Positions 41,794 to 48,744 of a DNA stretch of 64,000 bases are shown piece by piece (positions within the stretch are counted from its first letter, which is position 1; every line of letters begins with the position of its first letter). Position numbers and translations under genes: made by a program. This DNA comes from Streptomyces spongiicola (lineage in GTDB: Bacteria > Actinomycetota > Actinomycetes > Streptomycetales > Streptomycetaceae). The DNA lies in assembly GCF_003122365.1 (NCBI RefSeq), contig NZ_CP029254.1, positions 3,305,001 through 3,369,000 of the forward strand, in the 5' to 3' direction. The notes beneath the pieces are model-generated. The model worked only from the letters and a program-made list of their open reading frames with translations. It was not told the DNA's origin and made no database searches.

Positions 41794-42248
41794 GGGTAGG
41801 TACCCGCGAGGTAGTCCCCGATCTGCTGGCGCATGCTCGGGTGGATGTCGTACTGGTCTAGGTCGGTCGGCTGGACGAAGCGGACGCCGTCGGCCTCGTC
41901 GTTGATCGTGGGGGCTCCGCCGACAGGGCGACCGATGTAGGTGTTCTCGTACTGCTGGCGGATCTCTCCGTCGGTGTAGGCGACGATGTGGTTCGGGTTG
42001 GTGTAGACACCGAGGAAACCGGTGATCTCCGCGACGATGCCGGTCTCCTCCAGGCACTCGCGCACCGCGCACTCAGCCGCAGTCTCGCCGATGTCCTGGG
42101 CTCCGCCGGGGAGGGCCCACTGGCCGGTGTCGCGGCGGCGCTGGAGGAGGATGGCGCCGGTCTCGTCGACAACGAGGAGGTTGCTGGCCGGGATGAGGGT
42201 GTTCGCCTTCGGGGCGGTGGGGTCGTTGTAGTACTCAGTCCTGCCCAT
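41781..42248 (-). CDS. Nudix hydrolase
   Basis: 155-residue enzyme with a complete Nudix box from residue ~47: GG(AQDIG)E(TAAECAV)REC(L)EETGI, which binds Mg2+ and hydrolyses a nucleoside diphosphate linked to another group. LLVVDETGAILLQRRRDTGQWALPGG is the standard run into the box. Its ATG lies inside the last codons of the upstream HTH gene (14-bp overlap), so the two are translationally coupled. Nudix genes paired with this HTH protein recur in streptomycete integrative elements, from memory. The substrate is unknown, although neighbouring nucleotide-handling enzymes suggest a nucleotide derivative. Confidence 0.92.
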   Translation of the reverse strand: MGRTEYYNDPTAPKANTLIPASNLLVVDETGAILLQRRRDTGQWALPGGAQDIGETAAECAVRECLEETGIVAEITGFLGVYTNPNHIVAYTDGEIRQQYENTYIGRPVGGAPTINDEADGVRFVQPTDLDQYDIHPSMRQQIGDYLAGTYPYLG

Positions 42249-43008
42249 GGTCGGCGGTCCTCTCCTGGTCGGGTGCCCATGGCCGCGCGGCGGCCCAGAC
42301 GGCGTCGAAGCTCTGAGCGTAGTTGTCGAACCACCCTGTGCCGTCTGCCCTCTTGACGTGGAGGAGGGGGTTGGCGCTGGCCGGTTGTCCCCAGATGTGG
42401 GGATTGACGAGCAGGTTGTCGTCGTAGCGGAACATGGACGTGTAGAGGGTGGTGTCGTGGAGCCGTACGGCGCACCCGGCCTCGCCCAGCAGCGGGCGGT
42501 AGTACGTCAGTGAGGCGCGGATCTTGGCAGCGAGGGTGTCGCCGATTCCCTCCTCGCGGCCCCGGATGGCGACTGCCTGCCCGTCCGGGTCGCCGAAGCA
42601 CAGGCGCACCCGCACTCCCTCGGCGGCGCGTTCGGAGAGCATCTTGGCGACGTGGGGGTTGGACTGAGCGAAGAAGGTGCCGGAGAAGACGAGGACGCCG
42701 ATCTCGTGCCGAGCCTCTCGCAGCAGCGCGAGCCAGACGTCCCGGGGCACGCTGGCCCTGTTCTGGTAGGTGCCGACCAGTTCGGTGCCTAACCCGTCCC
42801 GCGGCCTGCCGGGGCGCTTGGACGGCTCAGGCCAGAGGAAGGTCTCCTCCACGCGGAGGTGTTGCGCGACGCGGAAGCGGTGCCGGGCATGGGGAATCCG
42901 CCCGCCGAGCCACCGGCTCACCGTTTTGGGATCTACCTCGCAGATCTCGGCAAGGGAGTCGGGCGAGACGCCGCGTTGGCCGAGCACGGTGCGCAGTCGG
43001 TCGTTCAC
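42235..43008 (-). CDS. HTH regulator with PLD-like (DUF5919-type) C-terminal domain
   Basis: 257-residue protein from GTG 43008. The N-terminal helix-turn-helix (residues ~1-60) is VNDRLRTVLGQRGVSPDSLAEICEVDPKTVSRWLGGR. The C-terminal ~170 residues form an alpha/beta domain (EIGVLVFSGTFFAQSNPHVAKML, GVRVRLCFGDPDG, LHDTTLYTSMFRYDDNLLVNPH) reminiscent of phospholipase D-like folds but without an HKD motif, as in DUF5919 proteins. It probably regulates the cluster, perhaps by binding a nucleotide or phospho-ligand. Divergent from the HAD gene with ~95 bp between, and coupled to the Nudix gene downstream. Confidence 0.8.
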   Translation of the reverse strand: MNDRLRTVLGQRGVSPDSLAEICEVDPKTVSRWLGGRIPHARHRFRVAQHLRVEETFLWPEPSKRPGRPRDGLGTELVGTYQNRASVPRDVWLALLREARHEIGVLVFSGTFFAQSNPHVAKMLSERAAEGVRVRLCFGDPDGQAVAIRGREEGIGDTLAAKIRASLTYYRPLLGEAGCAVRLHDTTLYTSMFRYDDNLLVNPHIWGQPASANPLLHVKRADGTGWFDNYAQSFDAVWAAARPWAPDQERTADHGQD

Positions 43009-43091
43009 AGCAGCTATCGAATCGGCGCACTGCGTGATCGCGCAAGGACGTTTTGGGACGCGGTGGCTGAGGCGCAACTACGACGACTGTC

Positions 43092-43097
43092 TACTCT
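43092..43097 (+). promoter_or_regulatory. -10 element, leaderless promoter of the HAD-radical SAM operon
   Basis: TACTCT lies 6 nt before the ATG of the HAD gene, so the message would start at the AUG. The site is in the short divergent gap facing the HTH regulator, the natural target for it. Confidence 0.5.
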
Positions 43098-43103
43098 GGC
43101 GGC

Positions 43104-43796
43104 ATGAAGCTCTTCGTCCTGTGGGACATTGACCACACCCTGATCGAGAACGCGGGGGTGAGCAAGGAGATCTACGCCGCTGCCTTCTCAGAGCTCTCGG
43201 GACGCGAGCCCACGGAGGCGGCGCGTACTGAGGGGCGTACGGATCGACTGATCATGCGCGACATGTTCGTCCGCGAAGGGCTTCCCGTACCTGACTGGCA
43301 CTTCATCGAGACCGCGCTCGCCCAGGCGGGGGAAGCGCGCCTGGAGGAGCTGCGCAGGCGCGGGACTGCCCTGCCTGGTGTCCATGAGGCGCTGAAGGCC
43401 GCCTCCGCTCAGGGCGGTTGGGTCTCCTCCGTTCTCACCGGCAACATCGCTTCCAACGCTCGTGTGAAGCTGTCCGCGTTCGGCCTCGAATCGCTGCTGG
43501 ATCTACCGGTGGGCGCCTACGGAGCGGACGCTGAGCTCCGTCCCCATCTGGTCGCTGTCGCCCGCGAGCGCGCGCAGCGACTTCGCGGTGTTTCGGCCGA
43601 CGTCCCCACCGTCCTCGTGGGGGACACCCCGCGCGACGTCGAAGCAGCTCTGACCACGGGCTCCAGGATCCTCGCCGTCGCCTCCGGCATCCACACGCCG
43701 GAGGAACTGACCGCGGCCGGCGCTACTGACGTCCTGCCCGACCTGTCGGACACGAAGCGCGTCCTCAGCATGGTGGAGTCCTTCGCAGGTCACTGA
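43104..43796 (+). CDS. HAD-family phosphatase
   Basis: 230-residue haloacid-dehalogenase-type hydrolase. Motif I is LWDIDHTLIENAG (nucleophile Asp and acid/base Asp), motif II Thr in SSVLTGNIASN, motif III the Lys of VKLSAFGL, motif IV VLVGDTPRDVEAALTTG. A helical C1 cap between motifs I and II resembles that of phosphoglycolate phosphatase-type (Gph) enzymes. It is the first gene of the rightward set. A ~105-bp gap separates it from the radical SAM gene. The likely role is dephosphorylating an intermediate of the cluster; the substrate is not known. Confidence 0.88.
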   Translation: MKLFVLWDIDHTLIENAGVSKEIYAAAFSELSGREPTEAARTEGRTDRLIMRDMFVREGLPVPDWHFIETALAQAGEARLEELRRRGTALPGVHEALKAASAQGGWVSSVLTGNIASNARVKLSAFGLESLLDLPVGAYGADAELRPHLVAVARERAQRLRGVSADVPTVLVGDTPRDVEAALTTGSRILAVASGIHTPEELTAAGATDVLPDLSDTKRVLSMVESFAGH

Positions 43797-43901
43797 AGAC
43801 GTCCCTGGACGTCCTCGGACCGTCCCTGAACGCGGTGACGAGGTCCCCGGGCAGAAGGCCACGATCGGGCTCCCAACAGGCAGTCAGCCGAAGGAGCCGA
43901 T

Positions 43902-44804
43902 GTGATCGGGGAAGTCACCGGGATCAAGAAGATCCGAATGCTGTACCTGCAGCTGCTCTACCGCTGCAACTTCACATGCCTGCACTGCTTCCACGGCAAG
44001 CGGCTCCAGTACGCCGACGCGTTCACCGCCGAGGAAGCCTCGAGCCTCCTCACCCTGATGCGGGACGAGTACGGCACGGAGGCCGTGACCCTGCTCGGCG
44101 GAGAGCCGTTCGTCCACCGGGATCTCGCGCAGGTCGTCCGCCACGCGAAGGAGGAGCTGGGCCAGCGCGTCGAGATCTGCACCAACGGGTACCGGATCGA
44201 GCGCCGCCTGACCGAGATCGCTGCGCACTTGGACCTGCTCAGGGTCTCGCTGGAGGGCGTCGGATCGACCAACGACGGCATCCGCAGGCAGGGCAGTTAC
44301 CAGAGCGCCCTGAACTCGCTCAGTCTGGCGCGGGACCTCGGCGTTCCGACGGGCGCGACCATGACCGTCACCTCGCGGAACATCAATGAGGTCCTCCCTC
44401 TCGCAGGCGTCTTGGCGCAGCTCGGGGTCCGGCAACTCAAGCTCCACCACCTGCGGCCGGTCGGCAACGCCGCCGACCACCCTGAACTGCCGGTCACCGC
44501 CCCCTCCGCCTACGGCCGGCTACGCGAAGAGCTCGCCTCGGCCGACCTGCCCTTGGAGGTGATCGTCGACGAGGACCTCTCCGAACACGGCGCCCCGCAG
44601 GCGTGCGCACCGTCCGACGGACCTCGCGAGATCGACCGCATCGAGGCCGACCCACGCGGTGCGCTGACCATGTCCTGCAAGGCCGTAGGCAAGGACTCGC
44701 ACGCCTTCTGGTACGAGAAGGCGGCAGGACGCATCGTCCACAAGCCCTCGTCCGCCGACGAGCTCACTCTCGCGGTGCCGGACGTGGTGTATGGCCGTGC
44801 CTGA
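43902..44804 (+). CDS. radical SAM protein
   Basis: 300-residue radical S-adenosylmethionine enzyme. The [4Fe-4S] motif CxxxCxxC is in YRCNFTCLHCFHG (~residue 22-31); the SAM-binding GGE motif is LLGGEPFVHRDL; ICTNGYRI and LRVSLEGVG are the beta-strand motifs that follow. The C-terminal third has only two Cys (QACAP and MSCKAVG), so an SPASM domain with auxiliary clusters is unlikely, though a reduced twitch-like domain is possible. GTG 43902 has AAGGAG at ideal spacing. Its stop overlaps the kinase start by 14 bp, indicating coupled translation. The reaction is unknown. Confidence 0.88.
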   Translation: MIGEVTGIKKIRMLYLQLLYRCNFTCLHCFHGKRLQYADAFTAEEASSLLTLMRDEYGTEAVTLLGGEPFVHRDLAQVVRHAKEELGQRVEICTNGYRIERRLTEIAAHLDLLRVSLEGVGSTNDGIRRQGSYQSALNSLSLARDLGVPTGATMTVTSRNINEVLPLAGVLAQLGVRQLKLHHLRPVGNAADHPELPVTAPSAYGRLREELASADLPLEVIVDEDLSEHGAPQACAPSDGPREIDRIEADPRGALTMSCKAVGKDSHAFWYEKAAGRIVHKPSSADELTLAVPDVVYGRA

Positions 44805-45438
44805 TCACCCGCGTTTCGAGAACCTTGAGGGATTACGCGGCACCGGTAAGTCCACCCTGGCGCCGATGCTCGCCGCCGCCCGACAAGCCGTCCTCGTCCC
44901 CACCGTCCCGTCCCTCTACCAGCCACTCAGACACGCAGTGGACGAGCGGACGAACATCGAGGCGCGGATGTGCCTCTACCTTTCTGCTCTGTTCACCGCG
45001 GCCGAGCAGATCCAGCGCCATCTCGACGCCGGCGTCCCGGTCGTCGTCGAGAGCTACTTCGCCCGGTGCCTCGCCACCCACCGAGCCCTGGGCTCCCGGC
45101 TCGGTATCACCCTGCCGAGCCGGCTGCCGACACCCGTCACGTACCACCTCGTCTGCGACGACGACGAACGACAGCGTCGCCTCGGTGGGCGGAACAAGCC
45201 GGCATCGCGGTGGGATGCACTGATCGAGACCGTCCCGGACCGGGTGACGGACGCCTATGCCTCGTTCCCGATGCACCGCGTCGACACCACGGGGCGCAGC
45301 CCCGACGAGGTCCTCCGCGTGATCACGGACATCGATACGCAAGGAGCGCACTCCCATGCAGACACAGAGCCTGTGGGAGCACACCCTCACCTTCTTCCCG
45401 CAGTTCCTCGCCACGTTACGGGAACGCGTCACCCATGA
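44791..45438 (+). CDS. dTMP-kinase-like P-loop kinase
   Basis: 215-residue nucleotide-kinase-like protein. The Walker A is LEGLRGTGKSTLAPML, like thymidylate kinase, and VVVESYFARCLATHRAL occupies the place of the Tmk Asp-Arg substrate motif (here Glu-Ser), so the substrate may differ from dTMP. The lid-like segment DDDERQRRLGGRNKP carries the expected arginines. The tail from ~residue 188 (HSHADTEPVGAHPH) overlaps the methyltransferase by 83 bp and looks unlike the family, so the functional chain may end earlier in relatives. ATG 44791 overlaps the radical SAM gene. Confidence 0.78.
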   Translation: MAVPDHPRFENLEGLRGTGKSTLAPMLAAARQAVLVPTVPSLYQPLRHAVDERTNIEARMCLYLSALFTAAEQIQRHLDAGVPVVVESYFARCLATHRALGSRLGITLPSRLPTPVTYHLVCDDDERQRRLGGRNKPASRWDALIETVPDRVTDAYASFPMHRVDTTGRSPDEVLRVITDIDTQGAHSHADTEPVGAHPHLLPAVPRHVTGTRHP

Positions 45439-46018
45439 CGCCACCGTCGCGGTTGTCGGCGCGAGCGACGGCAAGTTCGTCCTGCCCCTCGCCGCCGCCG
45501 GCTACCACGTCGTCGCCGTCGAACGCGACGCGGTCGCCCTGCACGGGGGCGACGTCCACCTCCCGGGTGACAGCCAGGCACACGCGTTGGGCCTGATCGA
45601 CCGACTGAAGCTCGAAGAACTCCACGACCGCGTACAGGTCGTTGAGGACGACTTCCTCGACGGCGGACCCCTGGGCCTGCAGTGCGAGGCGGTCTGGACG
45701 AGCTGCTCGTGGCACTACAGTGCCAACCACCACCGCCCGCTCGCCGAGTTCGTCGACCGCATGCAGCGCCTGGTCCGCCCGGGCGGTCTGTTCGGCGCGG
45801 AGTTCATGATGCCCGTCGATAGACGCCACCACATGATCGAGCACTACACCTCTCCCGAGCGCCTTCGCCACCACTTCCTCGGCGACTGGGAGGTCCTGCT
45901 CACCCTGCGCACCAACGAGTTCACCGAGCGGCCCCACGTCGGCCAACTGCACGACCACACCCACCGCATGGGCCTGCTCATGGGGGCCCGGACGTCCACC
46001 CTCACCGACCACTTCTGA
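45356..46018 (+). CDS. class I SAM-dependent methyltransferase
   Basis: 220-residue methyltransferase. The SAM motif I is VAVVGASDGKFVLPLAAAG, followed by the acidic strand HVVAVERD (motif II), and post-motifs VVEDDFLDGG and LVRPGGLFGAEFMM. An unusual HYSANHHRPL and a His-rich C-terminal half (DRRHHMIEHYTS, HDHTHRMG) could hold metal or substrate. ATG 45356 follows AAGGAG at ~9 nt. It starts inside the 3' end of the kinase gene. The acceptor substrate is unknown; in context, a product of the radical SAM/kinase steps is plausible. Confidence 0.85.
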   Translation: MQTQSLWEHTLTFFPQFLATLRERVTHDATVAVVGASDGKFVLPLAAAGYHVVAVERDAVALHGGDVHLPGDSQAHALGLIDRLKLEELHDRVQVVEDDFLDGGPLGLQCEAVWTSCSWHYSANHHRPLAEFVDRMQRLVRPGGLFGAEFMMPVDRRHHMIEHYTSPERLRHHFLGDWEVLLTLRTNEFTERPHVGQLHDHTHRMGLLMGARTSTLTDHF

Positions 46019-46029
46019 GAGAAGGCCCC

Positions 46030-46617
46030 ATGAAGCACGAGTACGAGGCGAAGTTCCTGGCCGTCGACGCCGCCGGCCTCCAGGCCAAGCTGACCGCCCT
46101 CGGCGCCGTCCAGGCGTTCCCCCGCACGCTCCTCACCCGCAAGATCTTCGAGAACGACTCCCTGGATGGCGGGGCCTGGATTCGGCTGCGTGACGAGGGC
46201 ACCCGCTCGACGCTCACGCTCAAGCAGGTCACCGACGCCACGACGATCGACGGCACCAAGGAGATCGAGACCGAGGTCACCGACCTGCACGCCATGGCCG
46301 ACATCCTCCGCCGGGTCGGCCTCACCGAGGTGCGCTACCAGGAGAACTACCGCGAGGAGTGGCGCCTGGGCGAGGTCGCCTTCGACTTCGACACCTGGCC
46401 CGACCTCCCCACCTTCCTGGAGATCGAGGGACCCGACGAGGCGTCGGTGCGGCAGGCCGCCGCACTGCTGGACCTCGACTACTCCGAAGCCCGCTTCGGC
46501 AGCGTCGATGAGATCTACAAGAGCGAGGCCGGCCGCGACATCCTCGCCGAACCCACCCTCCTGTTCTCCGACGCCGAGAAGCAGGAGGACGCTGCTACGA
46601 CGGCCCAGACCCGTTAA
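46030..46617 (+). CDS. CYTH-domain protein (class IV adenylate cyclase / triphosphatase type)
   Basis: 195-residue triphosphate tunnel metalloenzyme. The defining ExExK motif is EYEAK at residues 4-8. The tunnel strands follow in order: GAWIRLRDEG, STLTLKQV, KEIETEV, YRE-EWRLG, VAFDFDTWPDLPTFLEIEGPDE. Members act either as CyaB-type adenylate cyclases or as (thiamine/poly) triphosphatases; sequence alone cannot decide. It begins 11 bp after the methyltransferase stop with AGAGAAGG as ribosome-binding site. The acidic C-terminal ~20 residues are probably a disordered tail. Confidence 0.88.
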   Translation: MKHEYEAKFLAVDAAGLQAKLTALGAVQAFPRTLLTRKIFENDSLDGGAWIRLRDEGTRSTLTLKQVTDATTIDGTKEIETEVTDLHAMADILRRVGLTEVRYQENYREEWRLGEVAFDFDTWPDLPTFLEIEGPDEASVRQAAALLDLDYSEARFGSVDEIYKSEAGRDILAEPTLLFSDAEKQEDAATTAQTR

Positions 46618-46636
46618 TCGCGGAGGCGGACGAGCA

Positions 46637-47011
46637 ATGCTGACGGAAGTCGCCTTACAGCACAGGGTGATCCCCGGGATCGCCGAGTTCGCCCGCGGAG
46701 GACTGCCCGCACCGGCGGCCACCGACGACGGCAACGAATGGGTCGACGGATTCTGCTGGCTCTACTGCGGGCAGCGATGGACACGCGTCCTGTGGATCGG
46801 CCCCGCGAATGTCGCTGGCGCCCAGGCGCCGATGTACGCGTGCGGCCCCTGCATCCGCGTGCTGCAAGAACGGGTCTGGCAGTCCCTCCTCAGCAGAGAC
46901 CGCCCGGACCGCTCCGTCCAGCCGAGCGAAGCCACCGCGGTGGGACAGCCGACCTCCGGCAGGCGGACCGGCAGGCACCGGGGTCAGAGCAGGTTCCTCC
47001 GCCGAGGTTAA
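46637..47011 (+). CDS. small four-cysteine protein
   Basis: 124-residue protein with Cys at ~40, 44, 69 and 72 (GFCWLYCGQ and YACGPC), a spacing that suggests a zinc-ribbon-like site. The N-terminal half begins MLTEVALQHRVIPGIAEFARGGLP. The C-terminal ~40 residues are basic and low-complexity. It starts 19 bp after the CYTH gene with GGAGG upstream and is followed by a terminator-like hairpin, so it is probably the last gene of the rightward operon. I recall similar small proteins in streptomycete mobile regions but no assigned function. Confidence 0.65.
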   Translation: MLTEVALQHRVIPGIAEFARGGLPAPAATDDGNEWVDGFCWLYCGQRWTRVLWIGPANVAGAQAPMYACGPCIRVLQERVWQSLLSRDRPDRSVQPSEATAVGQPTSGRRTGRHRGQSRFLRRG

Positions 47012-47377
47012 GCCCCCGCCCTGGTCACGCAGGTGCCCGCCGTCCCCCGCGGCGCGAGCCCCGTGACCAGGGCGGGTCTTGGCGTGCACTCTTTCGACAG
47101 AGAACTACGCAAGACAAAGGCCCGACGCTTCCCGCTACCTGCGGCGCCGGCGACCCCAGCCAGGGGCAGGCCGTTCGAGGGAGCGTGGCTGGCACTCGGT
47201 CACAACGCCCACGGCGAGAAGGCCAGCGGCATTGAGGCGTCCCGCAGGGCCGACGCCCCACCGCCTGAGTTCCGCAGTTGGTAGGCATGCGGATGAGTCG
47301 AAAACAGGGATTGAGCTGCGGAAACGTCGGGATGGCGCCCGTGCGGGCGTGTGCCCACGTGGGCACGTTATGGCTGG
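47012..47377. other. non-coding stretch after the enzyme cluster
   Basis: About 365 bp holding the operon terminator at its start and no supported gene. Frames overlapping it have no domains. Confidence 0.45.
47015..47076 (+). terminator. operon terminator (long-loop hairpin)
   Basis: Perfect 15-bp arms CCCGCCCTGGTCACG (47015-47029) and complement (47062-47076) with a 32-nt loop, starting 4 bp after the last gene of the cluster. Confidence 0.7.
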
Positions 47378-47570
47378 TCAGGCCGGGTCTGCGGCGGTGA
47401 TCCGTGGCGGCGGTTTGATGCCGCAGGCGCGGTAGAGGGCGGCCTGCTGGCTGGTGAGCGGGGTGGTCTGGGTGATCTGTCCGGCGTCGCCGGTGAGGGT
47501 GACCTCGTGCACGCGGCCGAGTTCGGTGCTGATCCGGTTCCAGGTCTGTCCGGTCGGCGGCCCGGCGGAT
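47378..47570 (-). pseudogene. probable transposase C-terminal fragment
   Basis: The minus-strand frame TWNRISTELGRVHEVTLTGDAG, TTPLTSQQAALYRACGIKPPPRITA resembles the final ~50 residues of IS1634/IS4-type transposases, which end in a similar GI-PPPRI motif. Nothing else of the gene is left; the sequence changes to a kinase fragment at about 47570. Confidence 0.4.
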
Positions 47571-47571
47571 C

Positions 47572-47735
47572 CGGGGCGGCTGCACGGCCCGGCTGGTCGC
47601 CGCGGACCTCGAGGCGGACCGGCCCTGGTTCGCCACCCAGTACGTACCCGGACCGTCCCTGCACGACAGGGTGGCGGGGGACGGCCTGATGTCCGCCGCG
47701 GAGACGGCCGCCGTCGGGGCGGCGGCAGGCAGGGC
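47572..47735 (+). pseudogene. Ser/Thr protein kinase fragment
   Basis: On the plus strand CTARLVAADLEADRPWFATQYVPGPSLHDRVA, GLMSAAETAAVGAA is the N-lobe hinge region of Hanks-type kinases of actinomycetes. Only ~50 codons remain, without the Gly-loop or catalytic loop. It lies antisense to the open frame of the truncated secreted-protein gene. Confidence 0.65.
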
Positions 47736-48152
47736 GGGCAGCAGTTCGTGCGCGGCGGAGCCGCGCGGCGGCACGGCGGGGCCGGGCCCGCCGTCACCGG
47801 ATCCGTCGCCGCAGCCGGGGACCCGCTGGTCGCCCGGCGAAGCGATCCCGTGCGGCACAGAGCCGCGCGGCACAGGGCCGTGCGGCACGGCCGTGGCGAC
47901 GGGCAGCGGCACGTCGGCCTTCGGCACCAGGGCAGCGGAGGCAGCCCCACCGGCCCGCGGAACCACGACACCGGACGCGGCCCCACCGGCCCGGTGGTCC
48001 GTCGCGACCCGCGGCCCGCCGGGCTCGGGCCCGCCACCGGTGGCCGCGGCCGTACTCGTCCCCGCGCAGAGAAGTGCCCCCGTCAGCACCGCCATGAGCG
48101 CCGCCACGACCGCGAGGGCGCGGTGCCGCCAACGGCTGCGGGGGCTGGGCAT
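47736..48152 (-). pseudogene. secreted protein gene truncated at the island border
   Basis: Starts MPSPRSRWRHRALAVVAALMAVLTGALLCAGTSTAAA, a clear signal peptide with a basic n-region and a hydrophobic core, from ATG 48152 with CAGGAG ~9 nt upstream. It continues as a Pro/Ala/Gly-rich mature part. At about 47735 it runs into a kinase fragment on the opposite strand, so the original C-terminus is lost. The frame stays open into the debris, but that part is antisense to other genes. Confidence 0.6.
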
Positions 48153-48744
48153 GGACGGGGGCTCCTGGGGTCGACGTGCCCGCAATCGTACGGGTCCACC
48201 GCTCGACGGGCCGGTACGCCCTGCCCCGTAGCGGCCGTCCGGAACCCTCGCCCGCCCGCGCTCCGTGGCGCCACCCCTGCGCCGTCCCCGCGCCGTCCCG
48301 GCCGGACGCGACCCGCCGCGGCACGGCCACCCGCGGACGGCAACACCCGTGCCCCTCGGCGGAACCGGCCGTCTCATCCGCCCCATCCGCTCCATCCGCC
48401 CCCGTACACCGGCCACTCACTCCCGTACACCGGCCACCGACTCCCGTACACCGCCCCCGCCGCGCACCGCAGCCCCCCGAGGCGGTCACCGGTCACCGGT
48501 CACCGAACCGCCGCCCCTGCCCGGCCCGTCCCGCCGGCCCGCCGTTCCGCCGGCCCGCGGCGCGTCCGGCCTACCCACCGCGATCCGCCACCGCGGACCG
48601 CGGACAGCGGACGACGGACAGCGGACGACGGACGACGGACGACGGACAGCGGACCGCCGACGACGGACCGCCGACGGCCCGTGTCGCGGAACACCGGAAA
48701 TGGGTTCGCCAGTCCCCTCGACCGGGTGCGATCCTGGATCCCGT
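48153..48744. other. divergent intergenic region with tandem repeats
   Basis: About 590 bp between the truncated secreted-protein gene and hrpA. It holds three CGTACACCGGCCAC-like repeats at ~48403-48450 and a 7-bp tandem array at 48601-48677. No supported gene. Confidence 0.55.
48601..48677. repeat. 7-bp tandem array, eleven units
   Basis: Eleven consecutive 7-mers of the type CGGACAG / CGGACGA / CGGACCG / CCGACGA lie ~70 bp upstream of hrpA. Confidence 0.8.

Larger units (their letters stand above)
23624..47735. mobile_element. composite accessory island
   Basis: This ~24-kb stretch sits between two blocks of ordinary chromosomal genes. It contains transposase fragments of several families, one intact IS630, an integrase remnant at a tRNA-Lys 3' half, toxin genes, two large defence-like proteins and a cluster of enzymes of unknown purpose, and it ends in fragments that truncate a core secreted-protein gene. 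Boundaries are approximate, placed at the first and last broken genes. Confidence 0.7.

Noticed and set aside
43902..44804. Calling the radical SAM protein a prokaryotic viperin
   Set aside because: Apart from the CxxxCxxCFH stretch and a neighbouring kinase, I do not see the N-terminal NWH-like and C-terminal substrate-binding motifs of viperins, so it is kept as a generic radical SAM enzyme.
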